Counted from the first letter of the stretch, positions 1-8,626 are shown. The stretch: 60,633 nucleotides of DNA from a bacterium (GCA_024275165.1 JAJRZQ010000039.1:1-60633); one strand, 5' to 3'. Notes: a model not told the origin generated them from the letters alone. Program-made: numbers and translations.

Positions 1-59
1 AAATAAGGTTCACCAAGGAAATGGCAATGCCCCATTTTTTACTTGTAAAAATTTGAATC

Positions 60-253
60 TGATCTGAGACCTCTGCACAGCTAGACTCTATCTAGTTGGA
101 TAAAAAATTGACCTTAGAAGAATGAGGAATTAAAGAATCGGCAAAATCTGGCGCCACCGCTTTCTCAGATGACATGGGGAACTCCTGTTTCGGGCTTAAC
201 CTATAATATCAAAGGGAATAGATAGAGTCTAGCTGTGCAGAGGTCTCAGATCA
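60..253. repeat. 35-bp perfect inverted repeat flanking a 124-bp segment
   Basis: Arms at 60-94 and 219-253 are exact reverse complements (outer end TGATCTGAGACC, inner end GACTCTATCTA). The enclosed 124 bp hold a Shine-Dalgarno sequence and the start of a short reading frame pointing left. A perfect long repeat around a gene start fits either a MITE-like element or an invertible switch. No recombinase or transposase is visible in the window, so the mechanism is unknown. Confidence 0.85.
92..175 (-). CDS. 27-codon reading frame inside the inverted repeat, probably a truncated gene start
   Basis: An ATG at 175 lies six bases after a good AGGAG (182-186) on the minus strand and opens a 27-residue frame beginning MSSEKAVAPDFADSLIPHSS. 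The stop codon TAG is made by the first bases of the left repeat arm. The good ribosome-binding site and the stop at the repeat border suggest the 5' end of a longer gene cut by, or carried in, the repeat element. The sequence matches no family I recognise. It could also be a small peptide gene. Confidence 0.3.
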   Translation of the reverse strand: MSSEKAVAPDFADSLIPHSSKVNFLSN

Positions 254-355
254 ATTGCTCGTACCAAATCCGTACCAGTTTCGACCTGAAAAATGCAGAT
301 TTGTACCACTTGTACCAGCTTTTGCCCCATCCTAATATTAGGGTATTATATCGTA

Positions 356-388
356 AGGTCGGCGGTTCGACCCCGCCCTTCGCTACGA
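356..388 (+). other. tRNA 3'-end fragment, probable attachment site remnant
   Basis: Positions 361-377 form a perfect T arm: stem GGCGG/CCGCC with loop TTCGACC. This is followed by a seven-base acceptor 3' strand (CTTCGCT), a discriminator A, and CGA in place of CCA. No matching D arm, anticodon arm or 5' acceptor strand lies upstream, so it is only the 3' third of a tRNA gene. Such fragments are left where an integrative element used a tRNA 3' end as its attachment site. Nearby repeated GTACCA words (about 249-315) would fit recombinase arm sites, which is inference. Confidence 0.6.
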
Positions 389-548
389 CAAACCCGCCAA
401 AGCCTTTCTCTATCCCCTACCTTATAATAGCTAGTATTAACGGCCTCTATGGAGGTTAACATATCACTGCCAACCTATTGACCTCATTCCCCTCTCCGCT
501 CCACCATAAAACATCAGGTTATTTGTTTTCACGAGGGTTAAATATAAC

Positions 549-577
549 TTGTCATCAGTCTATCTGTATTATATATA
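549..577 (+). promoter_or_regulatory. sigma-70-like promoter for the DUF3015 gene
   Basis: A -35 box TTGTCA (549-554) and a -10 box TATATA (572-577) are 17 bases apart, in A+T-rich DNA upstream of the gene at 617. A GAGG ribosome-binding site lies at 608-611. Confidence 0.5.
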
Positions 578-616
578 TTATTTACTCCAGTTTAACCTTA
601 TAGTAGTGAGGCTTAT

Positions 617-1099
617 ATGAAGAAGTTTTTGTTCCTTTTAGCGTCTACTTTGTTGCTTTTAGCCCCCCAAGCCTTTGCGGGGAAGTCGAGTGGTTGCGGG
701 TTGGGTTCGGTGGTGTTTAAGGGGAGTTCGGGTTTTATTTCCAATCTTTCCGCGGCCACCACAAATGGCACCAGTGGTAACCAAACCTTTGGGATTACTT
801 CAGGGACTTCCAACTGCGACGCTGGGGATACGGTACAACTCCAAAAACAAAGGGAAGTTTTTGTGGCCCAAAACGGAGATCTGATTTTAGAAGACATGGC
901 CAAGGGCCAAGGCGAATATTTGCTCGTCTACTCCCGCATGATGGGATGCAGCGCCCAAGTTGACGCGCGATTTGCGCAGGTAACCCAGGCCAACGCGGGT
1001 TATATTTTTGAACACAGCAAGGTAGCCGGTGATGTTTTAAGCAAAACAAGGGAAGTCTTGACCCAAGATCAAGAACTGAAGTCCGCCTGCGCGCTATAA
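617..1099 (+). CDS. DUF3015 family secreted protein
   Basis: This 160-residue protein has a clear Sec signal peptide (MKKFLFLLAS, cleavage after AFA near residue 21). It then shows the DUF3015 hallmarks: a G-C-G-L-G-S start, a block containing TTNGTSGNQTFGITSGTSNC around residues 48-67, and further cysteines near residues 111 and 158. The family is periplasmic and uncharacterised. The start is supported by GAGG at 608-611. The next gene begins within a few bases and encodes a DUF4105 protein, a pairing I recall from other proteobacteria, so they probably act together at the envelope. Confidence 0.85.
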   Translation: MKKFLFLLASTLLLLAPQAFAGKSSGCGLGSVVFKGSSGFISNLSAATTNGTSGNQTFGITSGTSNCDAGDTVQLQKQREVFVAQNGDLILEDMAKGQGEYLLVYSRMMGCSAQVDARFAQVTQANAGYIFEHSKVAGDVLSKTREVLTQDQELKSACAL

Positions 1100-1104
1100 G
1101 ACCT

Positions 1105-3006
1105 TTGGGCAAAGCTTACGCTTTGCCCCTTTTCCCCCTCCCTTTTTTGCCTTTCCTCCTCTTCTTCTTTTTTTTTAGCTTTGGCGGGTTTCATTCCCTC
1201 TACGCTCAAAGTGAAACGACCTTACAAAGGGCAGTCAAGCTTCATTTGGCCCAAAAAAGGAGTTGGCTGCTTTTAATCCATTATCGTTCGACCCTATGGG
1301 GTGGATGGAAAAGCGAAGTGGATGATCCTGATTTTTTCCTCTCCCCCCAGGGAAAAAGCGACCCCCAAAAGGAATTGGAAGCAACGATTCAAGCCTATTT
1401 TAACGATCACCTTAAAGTTTTTTCAAACCCCCATCAGCCTCCACCGGCCTGCCGCTTTATTGCCCGCTATGCTTGGTTGCGCGCTCAATTGGGAGCGTCG
1501 GCCTTTCCTCAGCGATCCTGCCCCTTATATGAACAATGGTTGCGAGCAATTCAACTTCGCTACATCAGCTTGGTCTTTCCCACCTATGATCTTTACAAAC
1601 CGGGGTCGATGTTTGGGCATACGCTGTTTCGTTTCAACAACAAAACAGTACAAGGGGCTCAACTCCTTGATTTTTCCGCAAGCTTTGGCGCTGCCGTGGA
1701 TGACGATAACGAACCAATGCTTTCTTTAATTTTCAACGGCATCTTTGGTGGTTTTCAAGGGAGTTTTTATGTTGCCCCCTTTTATAAAAAGGTAGCGGAA
1801 TATTCTGAGGTGGATGTGCGTGACCTTTGGGATTACGAGTTGGCTTTGAACGATAAAGAAATGGAAATCCTCCTCCAGCATCTTTTTGAAATCAGTTTTA
1901 GCCCCTTTAGGTATTATTTTTTTAGCGAGAACTGTTCTTATCACCTCTTAGGGCTGTTGGAGGTGGCTCGCCCTAGTTTGCGCCTGAAGGAATCCTTTCC
2001 CTTGTGGGCGACTCCTACCGATACCTTGCGGCAAGTGATTCAAAAAGTCGGGGTCCGAGGGGAGCCGCAATACCGTCCCAGCCGCTTGAGCCGTTTCAAG
2101 CATCGCCGTCAGAAGCTCAGCCCCTTAGAAAAAAATTGGTATTTGATTCTCTTAGAAAAACCAAAAAAGGCGCAAGACATCGCTTTTACCCAACTCGCCT
2201 TGAGCAGTCAGGCAAAAATACTCGAAACTCTAATTGATGCCCTTTCTTTACAAACTCAATCCGAGGCGAAAGCTCAAAAAAGGGCTTGGATCTTACAACG
2301 GGCAAGGTTACAGATTATTTTGCCAGAAGAAGACATCACCCCCAACTCCACCCCGCCCCACTTAGGCCATGGAACCAGTAAATTCAGTCTAGGTGGAGGG
2401 AGCGAGGAAAAACAATCCTGGACTCAATTGCAGGTCAAGCTTGCCTTTCATGACTTTTTAGACCCCGTGACCGGATTCTCCCCCTATAGCCGCATCGACT
2501 TCGGCACCCTCGTGCTGCGACAAGCAGAGGGCCAAGCCTACCTGCAACGACTCGACTTGATTCAAGCCGAATCCCTGTTGCCCTGGGATGAAATCAACCA
2601 TCACCCCAATTGGCGGATTTTTGTAGGTTGGAAAGAATTCCGCGCTCAGGGCGAACGCCGCCTTCCCTTGCGGCTTGAAGGCGGTATCGGCTCCAGTTAT
2701 GAACTGGCTTGGGGGCAAAGTTATCATCTGCTTTTAAGTGAAATCTACCTCCATCCCGCCTTTGCCGATTCTTTTCAGGCTAGCTTGGGGATGGAAAACG
2801 GTTGGCTCGTGCGTGCCGGGGATTTTTTAGCCGCTCGAATCTGGTGGAAGGCCAGACCTTGGCAAAAAGAAGCTTTGCAAGCCCAAAACCAATTGGGTTT
2901 AGAGGCGAGCTTTCATCCACAAGATTCTTGGGAGCTGCGCTTTTCTGTTCAGCAAGAACAAACCCAAGAAACCCAAGCCCTTTTATTGCTGGGAGTTTAT
3001 TTTTAA
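1105..3006 (+). CDS. DUF4105 domain-containing secreted protein
   Basis: Up to 633 residues. A phenylalanine-rich signal peptide ends near SLYA-QS (residue 35). The DUF4105 (Lnb N-terminal periplasmic) region follows at about residues 150-290, including TYDLYKPGSMFGHTLFRFNN, a block around FNGIFGGFQGSFYVAPFYKK, and FFSENCSYHLL. These hold the conserved His/Ser/Cys positions of the family, whose role may be lipoprotein or peptidoglycan processing. The C-terminal 250 residues alternate polar and apolar and end in F, which fits a beta-barrel or surface domain. The start is uncertain: TTG codons at 1105, 1123 and 1147 are in frame, none has a strong ribosome-binding site, and a hairpin covers the first two. 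Confidence 0.85.
   Translation: MGKAYALPLFPLPFLPFLLFFFFFSFGGFHSLYAQSETTLQRAVKLHLAQKRSWLLLIHYRSTLWGGWKSEVDDPDFFLSPQGKSDPQKELEATIQAYFNDHLKVFSNPHQPPPACRFIARYAWLRAQLGASAFPQRSCPLYEQWLRAIQLRYISLVFPTYDLYKPGSMFGHTLFRFNNKTVQGAQLLDFSASFGAAVDDDNEPMLSLIFNGIFGGFQGSFYVAPFYKKVAEYSEVDVRDLWDYELALNDKEMEILLQHLFEISFSPFRYYFFSENCSYHLLGLLEVARPSLRLKESFPLWATPTDTLRQVIQKVGVRGEPQYRPSRLSRFKHRRQKLSPLEKNWYLILLEKPKKAQDIAFTQLALSSQAKILETLIDALSLQTQSEAKAQKRAWILQRARLQIILPEEDITPNSTPPHLGHGTSKFSLGGGSEEKQSWTQLQVKLAFHDFLDPVTGFSPYSRIDFGTLVLRQAEGQAYLQRLDLIQAESLLPWDEINHHPNWRIFVGWKEFRAQGERRLPLRLEGGIGSSYELAWGQSYHLLLSEIYLHPAFADSFQASLGMENGWLVRAGDFLAARIWWKARPWQKEALQAQNQLGLEASFHPQDSWELRFSVQQEQTQETQALLLLGVYF
1107..1128 (+). promoter_or_regulatory. 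strong hairpin between the DUF3015 and DUF4105 genes
   Basis: A 9-bp perfect stem (GGGCAAAGC/GCTTTGCCC) with loop TTAC is followed by pyrimidine-rich DNA with several T runs. It lies just after the first gene's stop and over the possible starts of the second. It could lower expression of the second gene by attenuation, or protect the upstream mRNA. It is not a classic terminator because C runs break the T tract. Confidence 0.5.
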
Positions 3007-3038
3007 AGGAAACAGCCAAAAAAAGCGCCCCGCTGGAA

Positions 3039-3114
3039 TGGTGACCCCATCGGGACTTGAACCCAAATCGGCGGATTAGGAATCCGCAGTTTTATCCAGT
3101 TAAACTATGGGGTC
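3039..3114 (-). tRNA. tRNA-Arg (anticodon CCT)
   Basis: The minus strand folds as a full cloverleaf: acceptor GACCCCA/TGGGGTC, D stem GTTT/AAAC, anticodon stem GCGGA/TCCGC with loop TTCCTAA, T loop TTCAAGT, discriminator A and encoded CCA (3039-3041). Anticodon CCT reads AGG. It stands alone just downstream of the pnp terminator on the same strand. Confidence 0.95.
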
Positions 3115-3143
3115 GTGGGGGCTCAGGGAGAGCCCGCGAAAAA

Positions 3144-3186
3144 AGAAGCAACAAAAAGAGAGAGCCCCCAGCCTGAGCGGGGGCTC
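3144..3186 (-). terminator. Rho-independent terminator after pnp
   Basis: On the minus strand an 8-bp GC-rich stem (GAGCCCCC/GGGGGCTC, 3162-3186) is followed by TCTCTTTTTG. It starts 15 bases after the pnp stop codon. Confidence 0.85.
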
Positions 3187-3200
3187 AAAATCAAAGAGGT

Positions 3201-5282
3201 CTAGTCTTCGTGCCCCACAGCTTTCATGGAAAGCTTCAGTTTGCCTCGCTTGTCTAGACCAATCGCCTTCACCGTTACGATCTGGCCTTCGCTCAAGACA
3301 TCTTCGACTCGCTCAACCCGCTCATCACTGATTTCAGAGACATGCACCAAGCCTTGGGTGTTGGGCAGAATTTCCACAAAGGCGCCGAAGTCCATGATCT
3401 TTTTGATCTCGCCTTCGTAGATGGCGCCGATTTCTACCTCTTGAGTCATCTCCCGCACCAGAGCCAAAGCGCGCTCCGCGGCGTGCAGGTCCGCAGAAGA
3501 GATATAAACCATTCCCGAATCGTCGATTTCGATCTTAGCCCCTGTCTCTTGTTGGATCCCTTTGATGATCTTGCCGCCGGGGCCAATAATATCACGAATC
3601 TTGGCAGGATTGATTTTGCATTGGATAAAGCGAGGGGCGTTAGAGGCGACAGCGTCCCGAGCCGAAGGAATGGCCTTCGCCATTTCCTCTAAGATGTGCA
3701 GGCGGCCCGCCTTGGCTTGGGCAAGCGCTTTTGCCACCAGTTCGAGGCTCAAGCCGTCAATCTTAATATCCATCTGCAAGGCGGTGATCCCTTTTTCGGT
3801 TCCCACCACTTTGAAATCCATATCGCCGATGTGGTCTTCATCCCCTAAGATATCGGTTAAAATGGCGTATTTTTTTCCCTCCGAGATCATCCCCATAGCC
3901 ACCCCGGCCATGGGAGCGGCCAAGGGTACGCCGGCATCCATCATGCTCAAGGAGCCTCCGCAAACCGTGGCCATCGAGCTGGAGCCGTTGGATTCGGTGA
4001 TCTCGCTAACGATGCGAATGGTATAAGGAAAACTGTCTGCCCCAGGCAATACGGATTTCAAACCACGCTCGGCCAAGTTGCCGTGACCGATCTCCCGGCG
4101 ACCCGGGGCCCCCATGCGCTTGACCTCTCCCACCGAATAGGGAGGAAAGTTGTAATGGAGGTAAAAGGGCTTGGTATAAAGGCCGTGCGGGTCTTCCACC
4201 ATTTGTTCATCATCCTTGGTGCCTAAGGTAGAAACCACGATGGCTTGGGTCTCCCCACGAGTAAAAAGGGCCGAGCCATGGGCCTTGGGCAGAATGCCCA
4301 ATTCAATCTCAATGGGGCGTACATCCTCCGCCTTACGACCATCGACCCGAATCCCCTTTTTCAAGATCGCTTCGCGCATGATCTGGCGTTTGGTATCGCC
4401 CATTACCTCACTCACCATGGCTTTGGTGATCTCGCCCTCTTCTTTGACCAATTGTTCGACCACCTGAGCCTTGGCCGCGTCTAAGGCCGCGTAACGCTCG
4501 ATTTTGGTTTTGACTTTCAAGGCTTCGGTGATGGGCTTCACCGCGGCTTTTTCAATGGTTTTTCTGATCTTTGGATCAATGACCGGGGCCGTAAATTCGC
4601 GTTTGGCCTTGCCCGCTGCCTCGACTAAGTCTTTTTGCATTTGGATCAAGGGCAGGGCGGCCTGATGGCCGAATTCCAAGGCCTCGACCATGTCTTCTTC
4701 ACGGAGCATCTTACTGCCCGCTTCCACCATGATGATGGCGTCTTCTTTGGCGACTAAGATCAAGTCGAGATCACTATCGGCCATTTCATCTTGGCTGGGG
4801 TTGGCGACCAATTTGCCGTTGATCCGGCCTACATTAACCCCTGCAATGGGCGTGTGGTAGGGGATGTCGGAAATCATCAAGGCGGCGGAAGCGCCGAGCA
4901 TCGCAGCCATGGCGGGGTTCGCCGTGGCGTCGTAACTGAGCACGGTGGCAATGACTTGGGTCTCGGACAAAAAGCCTTGAGGGAAGAGAGGGCGCAAAGG
5001 CCGATCAATCATCCGGCTCATCAAGGTTTCCGCCTCGCTAGGCATCCGCTCGCGCTTGACAAAGCCGCCTAAGATGCGGCCTTGGCTATAGGTTTTTACC
5101 TGATAAACACAGGTCAAGGGGAAAAAGCTGGCCCCCTCGTTGGCTTCTTTATTGGCGGTAGCGGTCACTAAAACCACAGTCTCGCCGTAATGGACCATGA
5201 CGGAACCATGGGCCTGCTTGGCGACTCTGCCCGTCTCCAAGATGAGGGGTTGGCCTTGGTAATCAATTTTTACTTGCTTCAT
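3201..5282 (-). CDS. pnp: polyribonucleotide nucleotidyltransferase (PNPase)
   Basis: 693 residues, the usual size. PNPase degrades RNA from the 3' end using phosphate, as a trimer and often within the degradosome. Two RNase PH domains occupy about residues 1-210 and 310-540, joined by a helical domain. A KH domain follows (IGPGGKIIKGI, near 560) and then an S1 domain (GEIKKIMDFGAFVEI, near 625-690). It is the last gene of a minus-strand operon after rpsO and ends at its own terminator. A hairpin in the rpsO-pnp gap resembles the place where RNase III cleavage controls pnp in other bacteria. Confidence 0.98.
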   Translation of the reverse strand: MKQVKIDYQGQPLILETGRVAKQAHGSVMVHYGETVVLVTATANKEANEGASFFPLTCVYQVKTYSQGRILGGFVKRERMPSEAETLMSRMIDRPLRPLFPQGFLSETQVIATVLSYDATANPAMAAMLGASAALMISDIPYHTPIAGVNVGRINGKLVANPSQDEMADSDLDLILVAKEDAIIMVEAGSKMLREEDMVEALEFGHQAALPLIQMQKDLVEAAGKAKREFTAPVIDPKIRKTIEKAAVKPITEALKVKTKIERYAALDAAKAQVVEQLVKEEGEITKAMVSEVMGDTKRQIMREAILKKGIRVDGRKAEDVRPIEIELGILPKAHGSALFTRGETQAIVVSTLGTKDDEQMVEDPHGLYTKPFYLHYNFPPYSVGEVKRMGAPGRREIGHGNLAERGLKSVLPGADSFPYTIRIVSEITESNGSSSMATVCGGSLSMMDAGVPLAAPMAGVAMGMISEGKKYAILTDILGDEDHIGDMDFKVVGTEKGITALQMDIKIDGLSLELVAKALAQAKAGRLHILEEMAKAIPSARDAVASNAPRFIQCKINPAKIRDIIGPGGKIIKGIQQETGAKIEIDDSGMVYISSADLHAAERALALVREMTQEVEIGAIYEGEIKKIMDFGAFVEILPNTQGLVHVSEISDERVERVEDVLSEGQIVTVKAIGLDKRGKLKLSMKAVGHED

Positions 5283-5307
5283 TATTTGGCTTTGGTTTTA
5301 GGTTTGG

Positions 5308-5328
5308 CTTTGCCGCCTGGGGGCAAAG
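5308..5328 (-). promoter_or_regulatory. hairpin in the rpsO-pnp intergenic region
   Basis: A perfect 7-bp stem CTTTGCC/GGCAAAG with a 7-base loop lies 26 bases before the pnp start on the minus strand. No T tract follows, so it is more likely an RNA processing or mRNA stability element than a terminator. In E. coli the rpsO-pnp gap holds RNase III sites for pnp autoregulation; a shared function here is inference. Confidence 0.45.
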
Positions 5329-5340
5329 AGGGCATAATTT

Positions 5341-5607
5341 TTATTTGCGAATGCCGAGTTGTTGAATTAATTCGCGATATCCATTGATATTTTTTTTCTT
5401 TAAATAGTTCAATAGATGGCGACGAGAACCGACCAACTTGAGTAGACCACGACGGGAATGGTGGTCATGCTTGTGGGTTTTAAAGTGTTCGGTAAGATAA
5501 GTAATGCGAGCGGTCAACAAAGCGATTTGCACTGGAGTCGAACCGGTATCTTTGGAGTTTTTGCCGTATTTATCAACAAGGGCTTGCTTTTCTTCAAGGG
5601 TCATCAT
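5341..5607 (-). CDS. rpsO: 30S ribosomal protein S15
   Basis: 88 residues, full length for S15, which binds 16S rRNA and S6/S18 in the platform of the small subunit. The conserved block with [25 protein letters not shown] is intact (residues 45-70), as is [11 protein letters not shown] (22-32). Two ATG codons are adjacent at the start (5607 and 5604) and either may be used. It lies 15 bases after truB and before pnp, the common truB-rpsO-pnp order. Confidence 0.98.
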   Translation of the reverse strand: MMTLEEKQALVDKYGKNSKDTGSTPVQIALLTARITYLTEHFKTHKHDHHSRRGLLKLVGSRRHLLNYLKKKNINGYRELIQQLGIRK

Positions 5608-5622
5608 GGCGTTTTCTATGAT

Positions 5623-6534
5623 TCAGCGGGTTAATAAAACCCTTTCGGGTTGAAACAATACAGGGGCATCCTGGCTGAATTCAAGGTGCCCTAGAGCAAG
5701 AATCTCCCTGTTTCGCTTGAGCAGGCAGGGAGCTGAGTTTTTCAGTTTGAATCTCGGGGCCACTTCGGGGAGAGGAATTTTCCTCCCCTGCAAAAGAGAC
5801 TCCAAACGACTCGGCTCAATGACCTCTACCTGCGTCCAATCAGGGAAGAGGCGGGTCGGGTCGAGTAAAAACCGCAATAAGGTAGCATGGTCGATATTTT
5901 CGATTTGGTCAAGTCTCACCGAACTGTCCATGCTAAAGCCCCCTTGACAGGCAGACCGGGTTAAGGCGGTTAAAATGCCTCTAGTCCCCAAAGCCTTCCC
6001 CAGATCATCGGCGAGACTGCGGATATAAGTCCCCTTCGAGCAATGCACGCTAAAACGAAGCACCGGCAAATGAACCTCAATCTCCTCGAGGGAATGAATG
6101 GTGACCTGCCTAGGCTCTCGTTGAACCTCGATTCCTTGGCGAGCCAGCTCGTAGAGCTTCTTCCCCTTTTGTTTCAAGGCGGAATACATGGGCGGAACCT
6201 GCGAAATTTCGCCCACAAAAGTTTGCAACACCTTTCTTACCTGGGCAGCATCGACCTCCGGAGGGATTTCCCAAGTCCGGGTTTCCCCTTCTCGATCTAG
6301 GGTGTCGCTGGTCAGCCCTAAGGTGACCTCGGCAAGATAGGTTTTATCACTTTGATTGAGGTAGGGAATCAGCTTGGTGGCCTTGCCCAAAAAGAGGGGC
6401 AAAACCCCTTCAGCCATGGGGTCTAGGGTGCCTAGATGCCCGATTTTTTTTTCCCCGCTGATCTGTTTGATCCGGCGAATGGCGCCAAAGGAAGTGATTC
6501 CCTTAGGCTTATATAAATTGAGAACGCCGTCCAA
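5623..6534 (-). CDS. truB: tRNA pseudouridine(55) synthase
   Basis: 303 residues. TruB makes pseudouridine 55 in the T loop of tRNAs. The N-terminal domain carries GHLGTLDPMAEGVLPL with the catalytic Asp near residue 38, then the KTY motif (SDKTYLAEV) and RSLADDLG near 170. A short PUA-like tail follows. It starts 4 bases after the ketosynthase stop, so the two are transcribed together. The usual nusA-infB-rbfA genes are absent upstream. Confidence 0.97.
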   Translation of the reverse strand: MDGVLNLYKPKGITSFGAIRRIKQISGEKKIGHLGTLDPMAEGVLPLFLGKATKLIPYLNQSDKTYLAEVTLGLTSDTLDREGETRTWEIPPEVDAAQVRKVLQTFVGEISQVPPMYSALKQKGKKLYELARQGIEVQREPRQVTIHSLEEIEVHLPVLRFSVHCSKGTYIRSLADDLGKALGTRGILTALTRSACQGGFSMDSSVRLDQIENIDHATLLRFLLDPTRLFPDWTQVEVIEPSRLESLLQGRKIPLPEVAPRFKLKNSAPCLLKRNREILALGHLEFSQDAPVLFQPERVLLTR

Positions 6535-6538
6535 AATA

Positions 6539-8485
6539 TTAGCGAATATCCATGTCGGGAAAGGGGTGAGGCAAGTCTAGGCTTACGGTAGGCCCTTTGG
6601 GCAAGGTGATGTCCTTGGCGGTGATTTTGACCTCGGAATCCTGAATCACCCCTTCCCCAAAAAGGTAACGAGGTTTCGTTTCCCCTTGGGTGGTCGCTTG
6701 GTCCCAGGTTTGGGCGACCTCCAGGGTTTTTTCCCGACGCTTCTTCCAGAGATTGATCTTTTCGCTGCCATGTTTTTTAGCCATCATCTCTTCGGTCGTG
6801 GCCGCCGAAAGAATCACCCCAGTGGCGTTGTTCCCCCCAAAGCCTTTGGAGTTGATCAATGCCGCCTTCCACCCCCCGGGCTCTCTCACCTGATGGGCTT
6901 GTTGCAGGTTTAAATGACTGGCATGCACATCGTCGGCGATTTCATCCAAGGTAAAGATCCCCGGCAAAATCCCGCTGGCTAAGCTTCCGAGAGCCATATT
7001 GATCTGGCTCCCCGCGGCGCAGCCAATGCTGTGCCCAAAATAAGCCTTAATCGCGGCAACCGGCCAGGACTGAATCCCCATGGCCTTGGCGGTTTCGTTA
7101 AACACCTGGCTCTCGGTCACCCGGTTTTGGGGGGTTCCGGTTCCATGGGCGGAAATAAAACTATGCTGGCGCAAGCCCTTTTCACCTAAAATCGCTCGGG
7201 TCAAGGTCGCTGCCTTGGCCAGGGCCAGGTAATTGCCCACTCCCGGGGCGGTAATGCTCCTTTTGTAGCCATCGGCGTTGACAAAAACCCCCGCCACGGC
7301 GCCGTAGATTTGGGCACCTGTTTCCAGGGCCAGTTCCTCATCCATCAAAACAACGAATTCCGCCGCCTCGGCGAGAGTAAAACCACAATTATACCCAAAG
7401 GGGCGGCAGGCGTGGGTATGGCGCAAATGCTCAATCCCCTGGTCTCGATCTAAGGCTAAAATCTGCTCGTCTTCGGCCAGGGCGCTAATGACCCGATACC
7501 CTTCATAGACTTCCGGCACCAGGGGAGCCTCAGCAGCCCCCACAAAACAAAGCCTTCTGCGACCCGAGGCAATATCCTTGGCCGCATGTTCCAGGTTGTA
7601 CAAAAAGGTGGCGCAGGCCCCCAAAATACCCCCCGTATGCCCTAAGGTCCCCAGTACATAAGCGTTGATGAAGTCGGCGGGCATTTCGGCAAAGCTCAAG
7701 GCCACTTGCTTGGTGCTGGGCCGTTTCCCCAAAAGAGCCGCTTTCATGTAGCCCCCCACCCCTTCGTTGTCGAGCTGCCCCATGGCACTAGAAGCATAAA
7801 CCCCAATTTGGTCGGGGGCGACTTGGCTGACTAAGTCGTCCCAATCTAACCCTAAGCTGCCTAAGGCATCCGAGGCCCCGTAAATCGTCATCTGCAACCC
7901 GCGAGGATGGGAATTGGAAGCATAACCCGCCCCGGGATTAAACCCCCTGGGCAACTGCCCCCCTGTGGTCACGCTGGAGGTACGAATGTCTTCAACAAAA
8001 ACCTCCAACCCGCTGTGGACGCTCACGCGCAGTTTGCTTGGCTCTCCAGGCACTTCTTCGAAGGTAACCCCAGGCGGGATTTGTTTGGGCAGGGATTTTT
8101 TATTGATCAAGATGCAAAGGGGCTCGCTTCCTCCCTCCAGGGTCATTTTCTGGCGAAAGGCAACGCGTTCTACATCGAAAAAGTTTTTTTCCAGTTTACG
8201 CAGCAGAGTGCCTTGGTTCATCTGCTCCCCGAAACGCTCAAACACCGCCCCTTGGGCAATGGGGCTGCCTGAGGCATCGACAGGGCGACCAGACTTAGAC
8301 TGCACCAAGCCCATCATTTGCCCTAGAGCAAGATAAGCGGATTCACGATTCGCGGCAGATTGCGCCTCTTGGGTAATCCGATGAAATGCGTGATGAAAAG
8401 AGCTGCGGCCGGCGGGGTTGACCCCCCCAAAACCCGCGATGATGGGCAGGCGACTCAAGGCGATTCTCAATAAGGGTTGAATCAT
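6539..8485 (-). CDS. fabY: beta-ketoacyl-ACP synthase, FabY-like
   Basis: 648 residues, longer than FabB or FabF (about 410) and close to FabY, which starts fatty acid synthesis in Pseudomonas by condensing acetyl-CoA with malonyl-ACP. The N-terminus (LPIIAGFGGVNPAGRSSFHH) is typical of that group. The Cys-His-His triad is present: Cys near 291 (LGACATFLYN), His near 447 (SAHGTGTP) and His near 485 (KAYFGHSIGCAAG). It heads the operon with truB, rpsO and pnp. FabY identity is from memory; another long KAS is possible. Confidence 0.75.
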   Translation of the reverse strand: MIQPLLRIALSRLPIIAGFGGVNPAGRSSFHHAFHRITQEAQSAANRESAYLALGQMMGLVQSKSGRPVDASGSPIAQGAVFERFGEQMNQGTLLRKLEKNFFDVERVAFRQKMTLEGGSEPLCILINKKSLPKQIPPGVTFEEVPGEPSKLRVSVHSGLEVFVEDIRTSSVTTGGQLPRGFNPGAGYASNSHPRGLQMTIYGASDALGSLGLDWDDLVSQVAPDQIGVYASSAMGQLDNEGVGGYMKAALLGKRPSTKQVALSFAEMPADFINAYVLGTLGHTGGILGACATFLYNLEHAAKDIASGRRRLCFVGAAEAPLVPEVYEGYRVISALAEDEQILALDRDQGIEHLRHTHACRPFGYNCGFTLAEAAEFVVLMDEELALETGAQIYGAVAGVFVNADGYKRSITAPGVGNYLALAKAATLTRAILGEKGLRQHSFISAHGTGTPQNRVTESQVFNETAKAMGIQSWPVAAIKAYFGHSIGCAAGSQINMALGSLASGILPGIFTLDEIADDVHASHLNLQQAHQVREPGGWKAALINSKGFGGNNATGVILSAATTEEMMAKKHGSEKINLWKKRREKTLEVAQTWDQATTQGETKPRYLFGEGVIQDSEVKITAKDITLPKGPTVSLDLPHPFPDMDIR

Positions 8486-8597
8486 CGTATGGTTTTTAGG
8501 ATTAGAACTTTCTTAAACCAAAAGCAACCTAAAAAGGATTTGACTAAGCAGACGACCTGCAATAAACTCAATGAAATTAAGACCTCATAAAAAGGGT

Positions 8598-8626
8598 TTG
8601 ACATCGGGCTGGCACTTCGGTAAATA
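8598..8626 (+). promoter_or_regulatory. consensus promoter for the tRNA-Ile/Ala/Val-infC transcript
   Basis: A perfect -35 TTGACA (8598-8603), a 17-base spacer and -10 TAAATA (8621-8626) end 29 bases before tRNA-Ile. The close fit to consensus is typical of stable RNA promoters. Confidence 0.75.

Noticed and set aside
235-459. 74-codon frame across the repeat arm and the tRNA fragment
   Set aside because: It has no ribosome-binding site and its VGGSTPPFATT part is the translation of a tRNA T arm, not protein.
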